DNA of 64,000 nucleotides, taken from assembly GCA_019916065.1 (NCBI GenBank), contig CM034242.1, positions 10,484,879 to 10,548,878 on the forward strand, written 5' to 3'. The notes beneath the pieces were generated by a model. That model worked only from the letters and a program-made list of their open reading frames with translations. It did no database searches and was not told where the DNA came from. The translations under genes were made by a program, and so were the position numbers. This DNA is from Vitellaria paradoxa (taxonomy: Eukaryota; Streptophyta; Magnoliopsida; Ericales; Sapotaceae). This document shows positions 1 to 12,795 of this stretch, in pieces; within the stretch, counting starts at the first letter, position 1; the number at the start of each line of letters is the position of its first letter.

Positions 1-3000
1 AAACCCATTAACCCATGGATCGACCTTTTCTTTGACTCACCTCAACTCACTTCAACTCACTTTATCACTCATTGAGTTGACTCATGAATAGTAGCTCTAA
101 ATTATTTCCCGACAACTTCATTTTCCATCTTCCATACATCTCTCACAATCTCTCAAATTAGGTGGCTAATTAGTCAAAAAGAAGACCCTACATTGATGAC
201 TTTAAAGCATTCTTCCAAATTACTTACCTAGCATGATTTAAACACTTAAAGCATCTTTTAAACAATTTTGTTTAATTTGTCAAAAAGCTAACATGATTCC
301 CGGATCATGCCACCTCCATACATCTTCCCCAATGCTTTTCTTAAATGATATGGTTAGATAGTCAAAAAGTAAGCATGATTCTTGGATCATGCTACCAATT
401 GTATAGGCATGATCTTACGTTAGTTGATTTTTTTCTCCACCAATAATTTTCTCTACACTCCCTATAAATTGTGTGTCTTCAAAGAGAAGAAAATAAGAGA
501 GAAATAATAATAAATTATTAATTAGTGAGGCTGAAGATTTGGTGTTGCTTGGAGGAAGAAGAAAGGCTTGGAATTTTTTCAATTTGGTGGTGTTCAAAGC
601 TCAACTCATTTTTCCTTCACAGGCTTGGTCACTAATATTTTTATTGAGGTAGGATGACGAACCTCCTAAAATATATTTAATACATTTTCTGGGTTTGAAG
701 TATGAAACTTGATTGTGATAAAAAAAAATAAATAAATACTCGTATATTGGGGGTAGGAAAGCCAAAATTTTGACTGATGTAACTCAGTATGCTGACAGCT
801 CTCTATTTGTAATTTCTTATGTGCTTCTGACCCCTAAAACGGTGGAATTAGGCTTCGGCTAAAATATAAAAGTTGTAGCCCTTTCAATTTTCTTTTCAAC
901 CCAAAAAGAATTGCATCAATCTGATTTGTGAGTCAAAAGTTATGCCCAAAATACTGAGCACGTGTAAAAATGTATTTTCTGAACAAACTGAATTCAAAGC
1001 TGTTTTTGTACCTTTAGACCTTAGAATTTTAAAAAGTGTAAAATATGAAAGTTGTAGGTCTTGAAGTCTAGTTTCTACAGATATAAAGTTTATAGATATT
1101 GGAGTCCTGCTCTATTATTTGAATTTTCTTTCAAGCTGCTATTCTGCTTAACTTTAATTGATACTTGTTTGGATTTGTTTAGAATATTATGTTTAAGGAT
1201 TTATTTAAATTTCTAATTTCCTTCTGTTAGTTATTGTCATAATTTCTATTGATATGAAATTATTTTAAACTAGATATTATGTATTATTTGACACTCTAAT
1301 ATTGATGATAATTGACTTAGATAATCAGTTTCATCATGGATAATTGGATGACTTATTCAAACTAAAATGCTAATATTTGATAAAATGCCCAAAAGAAATA
1401 ATGGATTTGTTCTTTTCTCATTTGGTCTTTCTTAATGAATTTGATTTATTTTTAGGCATTGTTTTGTCAACCTAGCAAGTTATATAACTATATTTTTATG
1501 ATTAAGTGAATTTAATGAAACTCATTTAATACCTTCCTAAACATTGGAATAATTCTGTGGACATTTGTGGATATCTTGAAGCCAAAAACCTATGATAAGG
1601 GTTTGGTTATAAATAAGATGATGATTGGAAATTTATTTAAATTATTTTGAATAAAATAAAACTTATCAATTTTGCTAAAAGTTAAATATAAGTCAAAGAG
1701 CTATTTATTTTCTTTATATTCCATAAAATAATAAAATAAAAGGTAAAAGATGCAAAAACCGAGATTTGCAGCCAATGAGGTTCGAACTTGCGACTTTAAA
1801 TCGCAATTAGAGTCGCCCACCCACTAAGCTACCAACCTCGGCCTAATTAATATACCATTAGAAATAATTTTATTCTTATCAAATTTGGTACGGTAAACTT
1901 GTCAAAACAATTAACTAAAATACTAATTCGTATTCTAAATTTTTTTTACTTACTACTTGTTAATTTACATATAGTACCTACCTTTGTAATAATGATATTG
2001 ATGACTATGTTAAATCTTTGATTTATTGAGAATTACTATTAAATTATGGATTTAGATAAAGTGCTTAAAAAAATATATATATACTGCTTGTGACTGAATA
2101 ATCCCACTTTTGATTCATCGCCTGGGAACATTGCCGGTTGTTATTAAAAATGTCTGATTTCCATACAAGGTACCCTTGGAATGTAAAATGGTGAGAAGAA
2201 ATTAAGGCACTCGGTGCTAAAGTTATTTTTGGTAATGGGGTGATGGGTGGGTAGAAATGGCCTTTTAGATGAAGATGGGAACATGCATTTTATTTGGGAG
2301 ATGCTCCCTTCTGACCTGGCCAGTCAGGTAGCCGGTCACGACGGCTAGGTTTTTGGTAGGTGACACCGTCGGTATGCATGGGATGCTAAGCCCGTAAAGT
2401 CACTGGTTCCCAAGGCTGGGGGTAGAGGAGGATAGGAGTATGATTATCTTAGGATGATTTAGATTAAATTCCTTTACAAAATTTTACTGTGACTAGCAAC
2501 CTCTCTTGTTATGTATGAATGATGTGTTGGAATTATTTAATTATATTTAATTCCTCTCGATTAATATTTTATAAAAATATATATATATATGTATGAAACC
2601 TGTATCGTTAAGGGGTTTGATCCCGAAACCTTGATGATCTAAATCTGAGATCCCTACCACTGCGACACAGACTTCATTGTGGTACACACATCAATATTTA
2701 ACTATTTTTACATGTAAGTAAAATAGTAGTTACGGTGACGGTTTCATCGAACCGTTGTAAGTATAATTTATATTATTCAGTTGAGATATATTGAATTAAT
2801 TGTTGCATAAATAGTATGCCACCTAAACACATTCACTTAATACAGTGTAGTATTACAACCTCTGCATATAGGCACCTAGGAGATTCTGATTACTGGGTTT
2901 TAGTAGCTCACCCCTTGTGGGAATATTTTTTTCAGGATATTAAGCACAGGGATACAGAAGATGAGCTGGAAAGAGATTAATTTCTCTTAAATATTCCATC

Positions 3001-3408
3001 AGAAGAGAGTTATCTATTTTTTTTCTTCTTTCTTACGCAGAACTGGAGGACTTTATTTTTGGTCTGTAACAATTGTTGGATGATTGTAATTATTAAGCAT
3101 AGACCTAATTTGCTTTTATTTGGTATGTAATGTTAATCGCGTGGTTGGGACACTTAGATGGCTCTGTAATATTTTTCTCTATCTTTATTTTGTGCCCTGT
3201 AGTTGAAATCCATCAAATGGTTTAGTCCAATGACTTATAAATATTGTTTGGGATAAACAAGAGATTTGGAATTTTTCTTGCGGGTCAACCCCAGTTTGGA
3301 GGAAAATTCTGGGGTGTGACAACGTGTTATTATCATCTTATTTTTATACCTAACAAATAAATTCCAAGTCACTTCTGGGCATTCGGTTATGAAAATCCGG
3401 GGCGTGAC
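1..3408 (+). repeat. Long LTR-type repeat, probably Gypsy (Del/Tekay-like), right ends only
   Basis: The stretch has no credible gene. It reads like long plant chromovirus LTR sequence on the + strand: a TATA-like CCTATAAATT near 464, text on cell-response style LTR repeats, and two successive LTR-like 3' ends, GGGGTGTGACA at about 3310-3320 and GGGGCGTGACA at about 3398-3408. Both resemble the reverse complement of the start of the solo LTR at 13570. The left end lies outside the window, so completeness cannot be judged. A tRNA-like block sits inside at 1768-1845. The family name is from memory of similar LTRs and is an inference; repeat status is firmer than family. Confidence 0.5.
1768..1845 (-). 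repeat. tRNA-like sequence with Pol III A and B box matches
   Basis: On the minus strand the block contains TAGCTTAGTGG, an exact match to the Pol III box A consensus TRGYNNARNNG, and GTTCGAACC, an exact core box B, about 40 bases apart. Between them TTGCGA/TCGCAA forms a 6-bp stem with a 7-base loop, like an anticodon arm with loop TTTAAAG. The acceptor and T stems do not close properly, so this is a tRNA-derived relic, not a functional tRNA gene. It lies inside LTR-like sequence. Confidence 0.45.
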
Positions 3409-3643
3409 AAAATGCATTATCTGTTTTTCATATTTTGAGATTTTCAAAATATAAAACACATAAAACAGAAAATAAAAAATAAAAAATAGAAATGTAAATC
3501 AAATGCCACTTAAATTATTGTTTTTAAATTGGTAACTAACCGGTAGAATACAAAATTAACAACTATACTATACACATAAAGAATGCTCTTATTATATGAA
3601 AATGAAAGCGATCATTTTTACTTCAAAGAGTAATTAAGCAAAC

Positions 3644-5211
3644 TGACACAATCGAAAATGAATAAACTTTATTCTTTTAGACGAAAGTTAGAGATAATAA
3701 AAATCTTAAAAAAATATGTATTCAATCTATAATTAAAAACTCCCAATCTCTTACAATGTCTAACATTTACATAAGTTAGGGCAAAAATCAAATAAAATAA
3801 AATCTCACTATCTGAAGGAAAAAATAAAATTATCTAACCAAAATAAATAAAATCATCTCCTTAAAAATTTCTCGATTCCTAAATAAGCATACCCAATTTA
3901 TATTATTTTCTCATCGAGAATATTTAAGATGAAAACACCCATCATGGTCTCCATCACCCTAATTGCCACATTATCAAACTCACTAATTTCTATGAATCTT
4001 CTTGAGTTTTTTTACAATCAAACTGGCTCCGTTACTAACAAAATTATGTATAATTTCAATCTAGAAATAATCTTTATCTTTACATGTGATAGTAATCTGA
4101 TTTTGTTTTTATGACAATTCTTCGAGCAATTTTTTATGGTTAAAAAATTTAGTCATATTTACTTATACATTGTCAACATAATACTTATTCACCCTAGTAA
4201 AACTAATAAATTTTAATGTACTTTCATATTGGACTCATACTATTTGAAGATTGATGAAACCACTTACTTTTTCACTATCAAACAATAAATCTAAGTTGTA
4301 TTGCTCATCACCAAAAGTAATAAATTCTAATACCTTAGAATTTTTAATCTCCTCCTCTTGAAGATCAATTATAATTTTGTTTTCTCCTAAAAATAATTGA
4401 TCTAAATTCTAATTGTCTTTAAAAATAATATCCAAAAAAATAGAAACCTCTTTTACCTCAATATCTTCTTTAAATATATCGTTATTGAGAACTACAATTA
4501 TTTCTTCCTTTCTATCTTCATCTGCCTCACATACAATATCATCTTCATGCTCATCCTCTTCTGTGGATGACTCATATTCTCTATTGATAGGTTGACGACA
4601 AGGGTTCATAATACCAGTCGCAGGGTTTGGGACTAATTGCGAATATCTCCAATCGTAAGGTCTTCGGACTGACCACAAGCAATCTCTTCTGCCGTAAGGT
4701 TCTAGGGCTAACCACGAGCAACATCTCTGGCATACTTCCATCACCTCTTAGCATACCCATCAATTCTTTAAGATGAGTAGACACTGCTGCCATCTCGTTG
4801 CGCAATTACTATACTCCGTCAGTATTTACGTAGCCACCAACATTGTCTTGTGCCATCAGATTAGGAAAAATTTTACTCTGATACCACCTGACACAACGAG
4901 AAGCATATGAACCCCAATCCTTTAGGCGAAAGTTAGAGAAAATAAAACCTCGAAAAAAGTTTGTATTCAATCATTAATGAAAATTCTCAATCTCTTACAA
5001 TTTCTAGGCTTTATATAAGTTTGGGTAAAAATAAAATTTCATTATCTAAGGAAAAAAATTGTCTTTTCGTGGGAATATTTGAGATGAAAATGTCTATCAC
5101 TATCCCCATCACCCTAATTGCCAAGTGATCAGATCTACTAATTTTTACGAATCTTCTTGGGTTGATGATCCAATTGGCTCAAAAAACTAATTTGTATTTA
5201 CATGCACGTCA
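3644..5211 (-). mobile_element. Small non-autonomous LTR retrotransposon, copy 1
   Basis: Two direct LTR-like repeats (about 3644-4031 and 4889-5211), both starting TGACACAA on the + strand, flank about 0.86 kb of internal sequence. The right LTR ends ACGTCA. The 5-bp sequence CAAAC occurs at 3639-3643 and 5212-5216 as target duplication. A primer-binding site complementary to initiator tRNA-Met (TGGTATCAGAG on the minus strand) lies at 4876-4886, two bases from the right LTR, so the element reads on the minus strand. The inner end of the left LTR and the polypurine tract are deleted, compared with copy 2. Internal coding is a short gag-like remnant only. Confidence 0.7.
4409..4805 (-). pseudogene. 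Degenerate gag-like remnant of the small LTR element
   Basis: Two overlapping minus-strand frames (4409-4744 and 4581-4805) carry pieces also present in the second element copy at 13229-13585, notably ELMGMLRGDG followed by repeated S/RPQNL-like segments and an acidic stretch SSTEEDEHEDD. The frame changes between these pieces, so the coding region is broken. The position just downstream of the primer-binding site is where gag begins in LTR retrotransposons. No zinc knuckle, protease or polymerase motif is present. I do not recognise the exact family. Confidence 0.4.
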
Positions 5212-5323
5212 CAAACACATGTGAGGCACATTCTCACTTAATTTTATCTTATTTAATTATTAATTATATTTAATTTTTAACTTTTTAAACATGTACAAAC
5301 TCAGCTTAATTATTACTTAAAAT

Positions 5324-6604
5324 TAGGGGTGGCAAAATGGGTGGGTTGGGCGGGTTAGTGATGGGTTTAAATGGGTTGGAGATTAAATGGGTGCAACCCA
5401 AATCCACCCATTTAAAAAGCGAGTTAGATATGAGCGGGTTGAATATCGGTTATATCAAACCCATGAACCCATATCCAACCCATTTACTTATGACCCAACT
5501 TACTTTTTAAAAAAAATTAAAAATTTATTTCAATTAATGTGTATATATATATAAATACATCATTATTTATTTTAATTAATATAATATTATACATATTATA
5601 TAATATTATATATTAATATTATATATTATATTTACATTTTTCAGTTAATTTCGAATTTGTACAAACTGATTTATTTTTTATTCAATTTTAAATCAACAAC
5701 TCTCTCTCTCTCTGCGCGCACGCGCGCACGTATGCGTGTGGGGGGTGTGTGTGTATGTGTGTGCGTGCACGTGTGCATGTGCGTGTGCATGTGTGCGTGT
5801 GTGTGCAAGTGTTCGTGTGTGTACGTGTGCGCGCACGAGCTCGTGTGTGTGTACATGTGCACGCCCACACGCGCGTGTGCATGTGTGCCCCCGCGCGCGC
5901 ACATGTGTAGACATGTATGCATGTGTTTGCACGCGCGTGCGTGTCTGTACGCACGCGCATGTGTGTAGGTATGTATGCGTGTGTGCGCGCACGCGCGCGT
6001 ATGTAAGCATGTATGTGCGCGAGCGCGCACATGTAGGTATGTATGCATGTACGCACGCGCGCGCGCGCATATGCATGTATGTATGTGTGCGCGCGTGCGC
6101 GTGTGTATGGGTGCACGCGCGTGCGCGTGTGTAGGCGTGTGTGTGCGCGCGTGTTTGTGTGTGTGTGCGCGCATGTGTGTGTAGGCGTGTGTGCGTGTGT
6201 GTGTACGCGCACGTGTTATTTGTATTGACTATGGAGGAGAATAGGAACAGAGAATGGAAGAAGAAATAAATTATATATAATGTATATATTATACATTTAT
6301 TGTATACGTTGAATATATATATACACGTATCATATATATGTAATGTATATATTATATATTTATTGTAGATATTGCTAGAGAGAGAGAGAACAGTGTAAAG
6401 AGAGAGGGGGGTTAAACTAATTTTTGTAACTTAAATGGGTATTTTAACGGGTCCCGTTTCACAACCCATTTGCACCCGTTTATAAATGGGTATTTTATAA
6501 GTTACCCAGTTACAACCCAATTAGTAAAATAATAGGACCCAAACCCATTTATTATGGGTTTAATTGGGTGGGTTGATGGGTTTGGGTCAATTTTGCCACC
6601 CCTA
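5324..6604. mobile_element. hAT-type MITE with giant GT/GC tract, copy 1
   Basis: Ends are inverted repeats TAGGGGTGGCAAAAT and ATTTTGCCACCCCTA. Flanks are CTTAAAAT (5316-5323) and TTTAAAAT (6605-6612), an 8-bp target duplication with one change, which fits the hAT superfamily. The empty site is visible in segmental copy 2 near 25660. Subterminal regions are rich in ACCCA/TGGGT. The core is (CT)n, then about 500 bp of alternating purine-pyrimidine sequence, then (GA)n. No transposase is encoded. A second, larger copy lies at 58444-61834 and a 3' fragment at 61991-62278. Confidence 0.8.
5700..6214. repeat. Alternating purine-pyrimidine (GT/GC/AC) tract
   Basis: About 500 bp of almost uninterrupted GT, GC, AC and AT dinucleotides preceded by (CT)n. 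It gives open frames on both strands that read as Cys/Val/Arg or His/Thr/Arg repeats; these are low-complexity artefacts, not genes. Such alternating sequence is the classic substrate for left-handed Z-DNA. It is part of the hAT MITE, since the second copy has a comparable tract in the same place. Confidence 0.85.
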
Positions 6605-8450
6605 TTTAAAATTTAAAGTACCCTTGACTACTGGTCTTTATCAAAGAAGTGAATTTATCATTTGACATGATAAAAATCATTTGTTTAGGTATTCTCTCAC
6701 TTAATTTTATCTAATTAAATTGTTAATTATATTTAATTTTTAACTTTTTAAACATGTACAAACTAAACTTAATTATTACTTAAAATTTACAGCGCCCTTA
6801 ACAACTGCTTTTTATCAAAGAAGTGAATTTATCATTTGACATGATAAAAATCATTTGTTTAGGGATTCTTTCATTAATTCTTATAGGATATAAGTTTATA
6901 GTGCACAATTTTAAATGAAAATAAACACATTATTAGTAGAACAGTAGTACATAAATTTAATGGGTCTATTTTTTTTTTTTTGGGTCATTTAATGGGTTTA
7001 TCTTGACTTTACAAAATGTATAGTTTTAACTGTTTGTGCTAATGTACTTTATGTGTATTGAACTATACCTTGAGGTATTTGTTTTGTATTAGCTTTCAAA
7101 AATAATTAATGTCCTGTAATTATTATATATATTTACATTCTTAATCTAAACATTTTTAGTAGATATATAGATAATATTTATTTAGTGTTTTAATTCACAA
7201 AAGAGTGAAATTTTTTATAAGTTAATAAACTCAATGAGTTAGATGATGATATTATTTATATGATGGATATTAATTGTTGATGAATTCCATGTCACATTAT
7301 AAGGATTAATGCTATCTCTAGAGGTAGCTTATAAGCTTTAATCTTACCAATTCTTGCAGGTAGATTTTATTCGTCACGTAAAATAAGTTAAGTGGAAGGT
7401 ATCAAGAAATTTAATATGATAATTGAACTAAATTTTTAATAATTTAATTTAATTAGTAAATAACTGTAATATTAATGTGGAGATATATACGTATTAATAA
7501 TGTAGAACTTGAAATTTAATTTCAAATATCGTTGGAAATGCAATTACAATTCTGTAGTAGTATAAATTGCAATTTACATATATATGTTTAATTCAGATTG
7601 TATTAGAGTTCCTCATTTACATAGTAAATCCAATTCGTATTTTTCATTTGATTCATTTTGTATTCTATACATATACAAGCTCTTCCAACAAGTAAGGTTA
7701 CATCTTCTCATATTATTAGAATTATTAATATTCTAATAGAGAGAATAACACGAAGAGCTACAAACGAGATCCTATTGTCTCTTTAGCAACGCTATAAACT
7801 TGAGATTCCATCATCTTTGTAGCTATCAAGCATGTTCAGTTGAGATAAGCATGTTCAGTTGATCTCAAAGGTATAATATTCATCCCGTAGATAGATTTGA
7901 ATTACTTTTTATTTTTTAATTTATATTATCTATATCCTTTTTTTGTTTTGTTTTTGTGTGTGTGTTTTTTTTAATTCAGGATATTCGGATTAGCTTGTGC
8001 GCACCTTAACTAATTTACAGAATTTTGAAGTTAACAACTGAATAACCCTTCCACTGATTCTGATAAGATTACAGTCTAATTTAGAAATTTTTCACTAGTA
8101 GATTAGCCAATTACAATGGGCGTAATATTCTTTGCCTCACAAGAACATTTATTTTTATTATACTAAGTGCTGCTAGCTTCGCTTTATACAGTTAGATAAT
8201 CATAAATGAAGAATAATGATTTGCCATAATTAGTATAAACATAACAAAATTATATTAAAAGTGATGCAATATTAAGAATCTGTTTGGTGTAGCGAAAAAT
8301 AAAGAAAAATAGTGAAAAATGTGGTTTCAGAAATTTGTTAGCTTTTAGCACGCAGTTATCAAATCATATTTTTCAGATATGAATAGTAAAATTTTTTAAT
8401 TTTTGCATCAACTTTTTAGAAAGAAAAACTCTCAAAACGGTTTTTTTTGT

Positions 8451-11400
8451 TAGAATGTACTTTAATATGTCTCTTATTGTCTCAAGGTTTGTCCGTCCTT
8501 GGCTACCTATTTTTATTAATATGGCATTCAGAACTCATTATCTATAGTGTACTGTTAATTACACTATTAATATATTATATTGTAAATTTATTGTTTATAT
8601 TCTAATATATTGATACATATGTGTTTGAGGTTCAAAGCGTTAAAAGTAAAATTCTTTGAATTTATAAAAAGAAATACATTTATGCCAAAACCATTAGTGA
8701 TTTCCTTTTTTTTTTTTTTGTGGTTTTGTTTTGAAAGGTAACCATTAGTGATTTCATTAAAGTGTGTAATTAAGTATTATTGTTTGTAACTAAATATAAT
8801 TATTGATTTTTTGGCCAATATAGTAATTATCATCCTATCCATTTTTTTTCCATTTGTGCCAATTAATTACAAAGGAAAATGAGAAATACATATTAAGGCA
8901 ATGGACGAAGATATATTGAGGAAAGTTACAAATTAATGTAAAACTGAGGGGGTACTTGTGAAATTAAATTAGTGCTACGTCTTCATAAAAATTGAAACAT
9001 TACTGCTTGTGGTATATGTATGACAATTTTTTTTTTTTTTTTGGTTCATCCCTATTTTTGGGATGTATTGGACTAAAATTTCTACGCATTGAACCTAGAG
9101 ATGTCGTTGGCAGTGCAAAGCTAGCAGCCCAAAACTGAGACCCAACATGAATGTTTAGTCCGTTAGTTTAAAACACAATCCATCCGTAATGGAGCCCATT
9201 ATCCTTCAAAAAATGACGTGATTGAGCCCATTTTGGTGAATACTATTAGTGTAAAAAGAAAAAGGCTATGGATTAGGGGGTTATAAATAGTTAATTTATT
9301 TCAAAATTGGATCAACTCGTGCTAATTTTGCGTACTAACTTAATCGTGTTGCGTCGTATTTATATTTTGCCTCTACAATTCATGTTCGTATTGTATCGAG
9401 TTCAAATCTTGTTATCTTTTAATCTGTCTAATTTCATTGGGTATTATTTATACTTACTTAAATGTATGTGTGGATGATACATAATTAGTGATATTTTATT
9501 TATCAAATTGAAATAGTAGAGAGGAATCTAAAAATAAAATTAAATATGATTATAAAATTTGATGGTGAAATTATTTAATGAGATCGTTACTCTTTGAAAG
9601 CTAATGTTTGCTTAGGGTATTTAGAGTGACAAAAAGTGAGATAATTTGTGAATTCGTAATTCGTACAGTGAGACAAAAGTGAATAACTTTTGAAAATTTT
9701 CAAAAATTTTCAGAATTTGTCAACATTTTTCAGTGTGCTAAACACTTGAATAGCGTTAGAATTGAGTGAACATGTAATGTGTTATTGTTTTTATTATTTT
9801 TTGTAAAAATTAAATAAGAGGTAAATATTATAGAAAAATTAAATAGCAATTATAAAATTGATAAGTGAAATTAATTTATTAGATAACTGATGAGAGTTAC
9901 TTCACATAAACTTCAAAGAAAAAAATAAGTGGTCAAAGTGTGTTAAAAAAAGTCAACAAATTTTAGATAGATTATCAAACCATGCCCTTGTCAAAAAAAA
10001 AAAAAAAGAGTGGCCACGAAGCAATACTTTGTGCTGAAAACATGTAAGAGGCCCAACTCTCTCTAAGTCCAATAAGTTGTACCAAATTTTAGAGAAATCT
10101 TGTAGTTTGATTACAATTTTAGAAGTTAAATTTGTATTTTGAACTTCGACCGTTTAATAAGATTTTATAAGAATTTAAAATTTAAAAATATAATTTTAAT
10201 TTTTAAAGTTGTAATTTAATTTTAGAAAATGCATTGATTTTAACTCATTTCTTCGTATTCCTACTATTGGATGCGTGTGAAGTGAAAAAAAAAAAAAAAA
10301 AAAGAGAGATAGAAAGATAATGAGATAAAGGCTTGGTTTGGAGCCTAAAAAAAAACTCAAAAGTTGATACAGTCTATCGCTGACACATCTGTTAAAAAAT
10401 TTAAAATACCGTTGGAACGCACTATTTTGGTCCGTTCCAACGGATTTTACCAAAATTCAAAAAAAAGTGATCTGACACGTATACAAAAAAATACACAAAA
10501 CTCCAAAATTTTTCAAAATATTCCACTAAAATTTTGACACGTGTCATTTTATATATTTTTTAACAATTTTATATCAAATCAAATAAAACATTCAATAATC
10601 ATTACATAATAATTTTAAAATATACTTTTAAAAACTTTTTAAATTTGGTTGGGATTCTAAACACACCCAAAATAAGATAAATTGTGAGTCTATAATGGTT
10701 TTTGCACTGCAATCTGTCTCTATATCCCTCTCTGCACGTATATATATATATCGAAATAATTGGGTGAAGTGTAATTGAAAGCAGCAAGGACAATTTCATT
10801 GAATTTAACAGCAGACTAATAAAACGTTGTCGCCTCGAGCATCTCGTGACATTTGTCTTTATTACCTAACTCCGAAAATCTTGAAAATAAATTTATTATA
10901 TATTATACAACTATTATATAATAAGAAAATACTTAAAATAGGTGACGAAACTATAAAGTTAATGATATTAATTTTTTGATGTGAAGTTTTTATTTTTATT
11001 TCATTGGTAATCCTTAACTATCAATGACCACTCATAACTTAAAAAAAAATTGTATAAATAATTTTTAAAACTTTATAAATTATTTAAATAATTTTATCCT
11101 TTTATTTTTTTGTTTTTCTTAATTGTCCTTTGACTTACAAATTGTTTTTATAACTGTTTTTTATTTTATTTAAATGTCTTTTAATTTCTTCCTATCTAGT
11201 TAAATATATTTACTAATAATTATTCATTATTGATTATTTAAGATAATATTTTAATTTTATTTTAAATAAAATAAAAACTTAATTAAATATATACCCACAG
11301 TGTGTGCCCTACATCTAGTGTATAAATGTATATAGTACCAGATAATTGTATATATAGTATTGGACAGTGCATCGATTTTATTACTAAGTATGGTATGACC

Positions 11401-11969
11401 TATCATTCCAAATTTATCATTATCAAATTATAAATTTTTAAAAAAATATGCATATTTACATAAATTAATGTATTGTTTAAATAATTATAAAACATAATTC
11501 AATTAAAAAGTATGAATAATACATATCATGTTGATATTTATTAATATAACTAATTATTATATTTTATATTTTATAAAAATAATAACAAAATAAGAAAATA
11601 AATTTTTACATTAAATTGGACAATGAATAAGAAAAAATTAAGAATTCTATTTTATAAAGTTTATATACACAAAATAAATAAAAATAAAAATAAATTTCAA
11701 GACAAATATCATTCGAGATTGATTAATTTTGACCATTACAAATGCTGATACTGAACTTATACACTAAGGTGTCATTTGGTATATTTGTTTTGAGCGAATT
11801 TTTCATTTTGTGGTTTTAAAAATAAGGAAAATAGTTCAAAACATATTTTGTTACTTATGTTTTCAAAATTTATTTTATAAAATAGAAAATGAATTTACAC
11901 ATGAAATGTAAATTTGTAAACAATTGTTTTTGGGCACTTTTATGCTAAAAAAAAAAAAAAAAGAAAATC
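8451..11969. other. AT-rich spacer without recognisable genes
   Basis: No frame of convincing length or composition. Contents seen: homopolymer A/T runs (for example 8706-8719, 9030-9043, 9989-10007, 10288-10303), a MITE-like segment near 9610-9760 of the kind that also occurs at 46690-46850, and a second MITE-like segment at about 10320-10665 with a central hairpin CCGTTGGAACG / CGTTCCAACGG at 10409-10435. (AT)n lies at 10739-10751. Confidence 0.5.
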
Positions 11970-12795
11970 TCAAAATACGAAAAATAAAAAAAATCAAACC
12001 AACTGCGTTTTTTTTTATTTTGAGATTTTTAAAATATAAAACATATAAAACAAAAAATAAAAATATAAAAATATACACCAAATGCCACCTAAATTATTGT
12101 TTTTAAACTGGTAACTAATTTGTAGAATACAAAATTAATGACTATACTATACACATAAAGAATGCTCTTATTATGTGAAAATGAAAGTGATCATTTTTGC
12201 TTAAAAAGTAATTAAGCAAACTGACACAACTGGAAGAGAATAAACCCTAGTCTTTTAGGCAAAAGTTAGATAAAATAAAATTTCAAAAAAACCTGTATTC
12301 AATCGATAATTAAAAACTCTGAATCTCTTACAATTTATAACCTTTACATAAGCTAGGGCGGAAATCAAATAAAATAAAATCCCACTATATAAAGAAAAAA
12401 AATAAAATTATCTGACGAAAAAAAATAAAATTATCTCTCTAAAAATTCCTCGATTCCTAGATAAGCATATGTAATTTATATTGTTTTCTCATCAAGAATA
12501 TTTGAGGTAAAAAATAGCCATCATGGTCTCCATCACCCTAGTTGCCACGTCATCCGGCTCACTAATTTTTGTGAATCTTCTTGGGTTTTTTAACAATCCA
12601 ACTGGCTTATAAACTTATTTGTATTCACGTCCACATCATTATCCTCCACTTTAAAAAAAAAAAACTCCTTTTCAAGTTATTTAAGATAAGATAAAAAAAA
12701 AAAAAAAAGAGGACCATCATAAGCAAACATCTTTAATGCAATTTTTGTTACTGACAAAATTATGTCTAGCTTCAAGCTGGAAATAATTTTTATCT

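Larger units (their letters stand above)
3409..8450. repeat. Segmental duplication, copy 1
   Basis: This block aligns by eye with about 11970-27290 once later insertions are removed. Matching parts include the sequence before the small LTR element, the element itself with its CAAAC target duplication, and about 1.6 kb after it (for example 7250-8280 against 26110-27080). Copy 1 alone carries a hAT MITE (5324-6604) and a local 176-bp tandem duplication. The left edge abuts an LTR-like end at 3408. Apart from the elements listed separately I see no coding potential. Confidence 0.7.

Noticed and set aside
1768..1845. Functional tRNA gene
   Set aside because: Pol III boxes are present, but acceptor and T stems do not pair and it lies in LTR-like sequence.
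5657..6228. Several overlapping long open frames on both strands (up to 174 codons)
   Set aside because: They are produced by alternating GT/GC/AC sequence, read as His/Thr/Arg or Cys/Val repeats in every frame, and belong to the hAT MITE.
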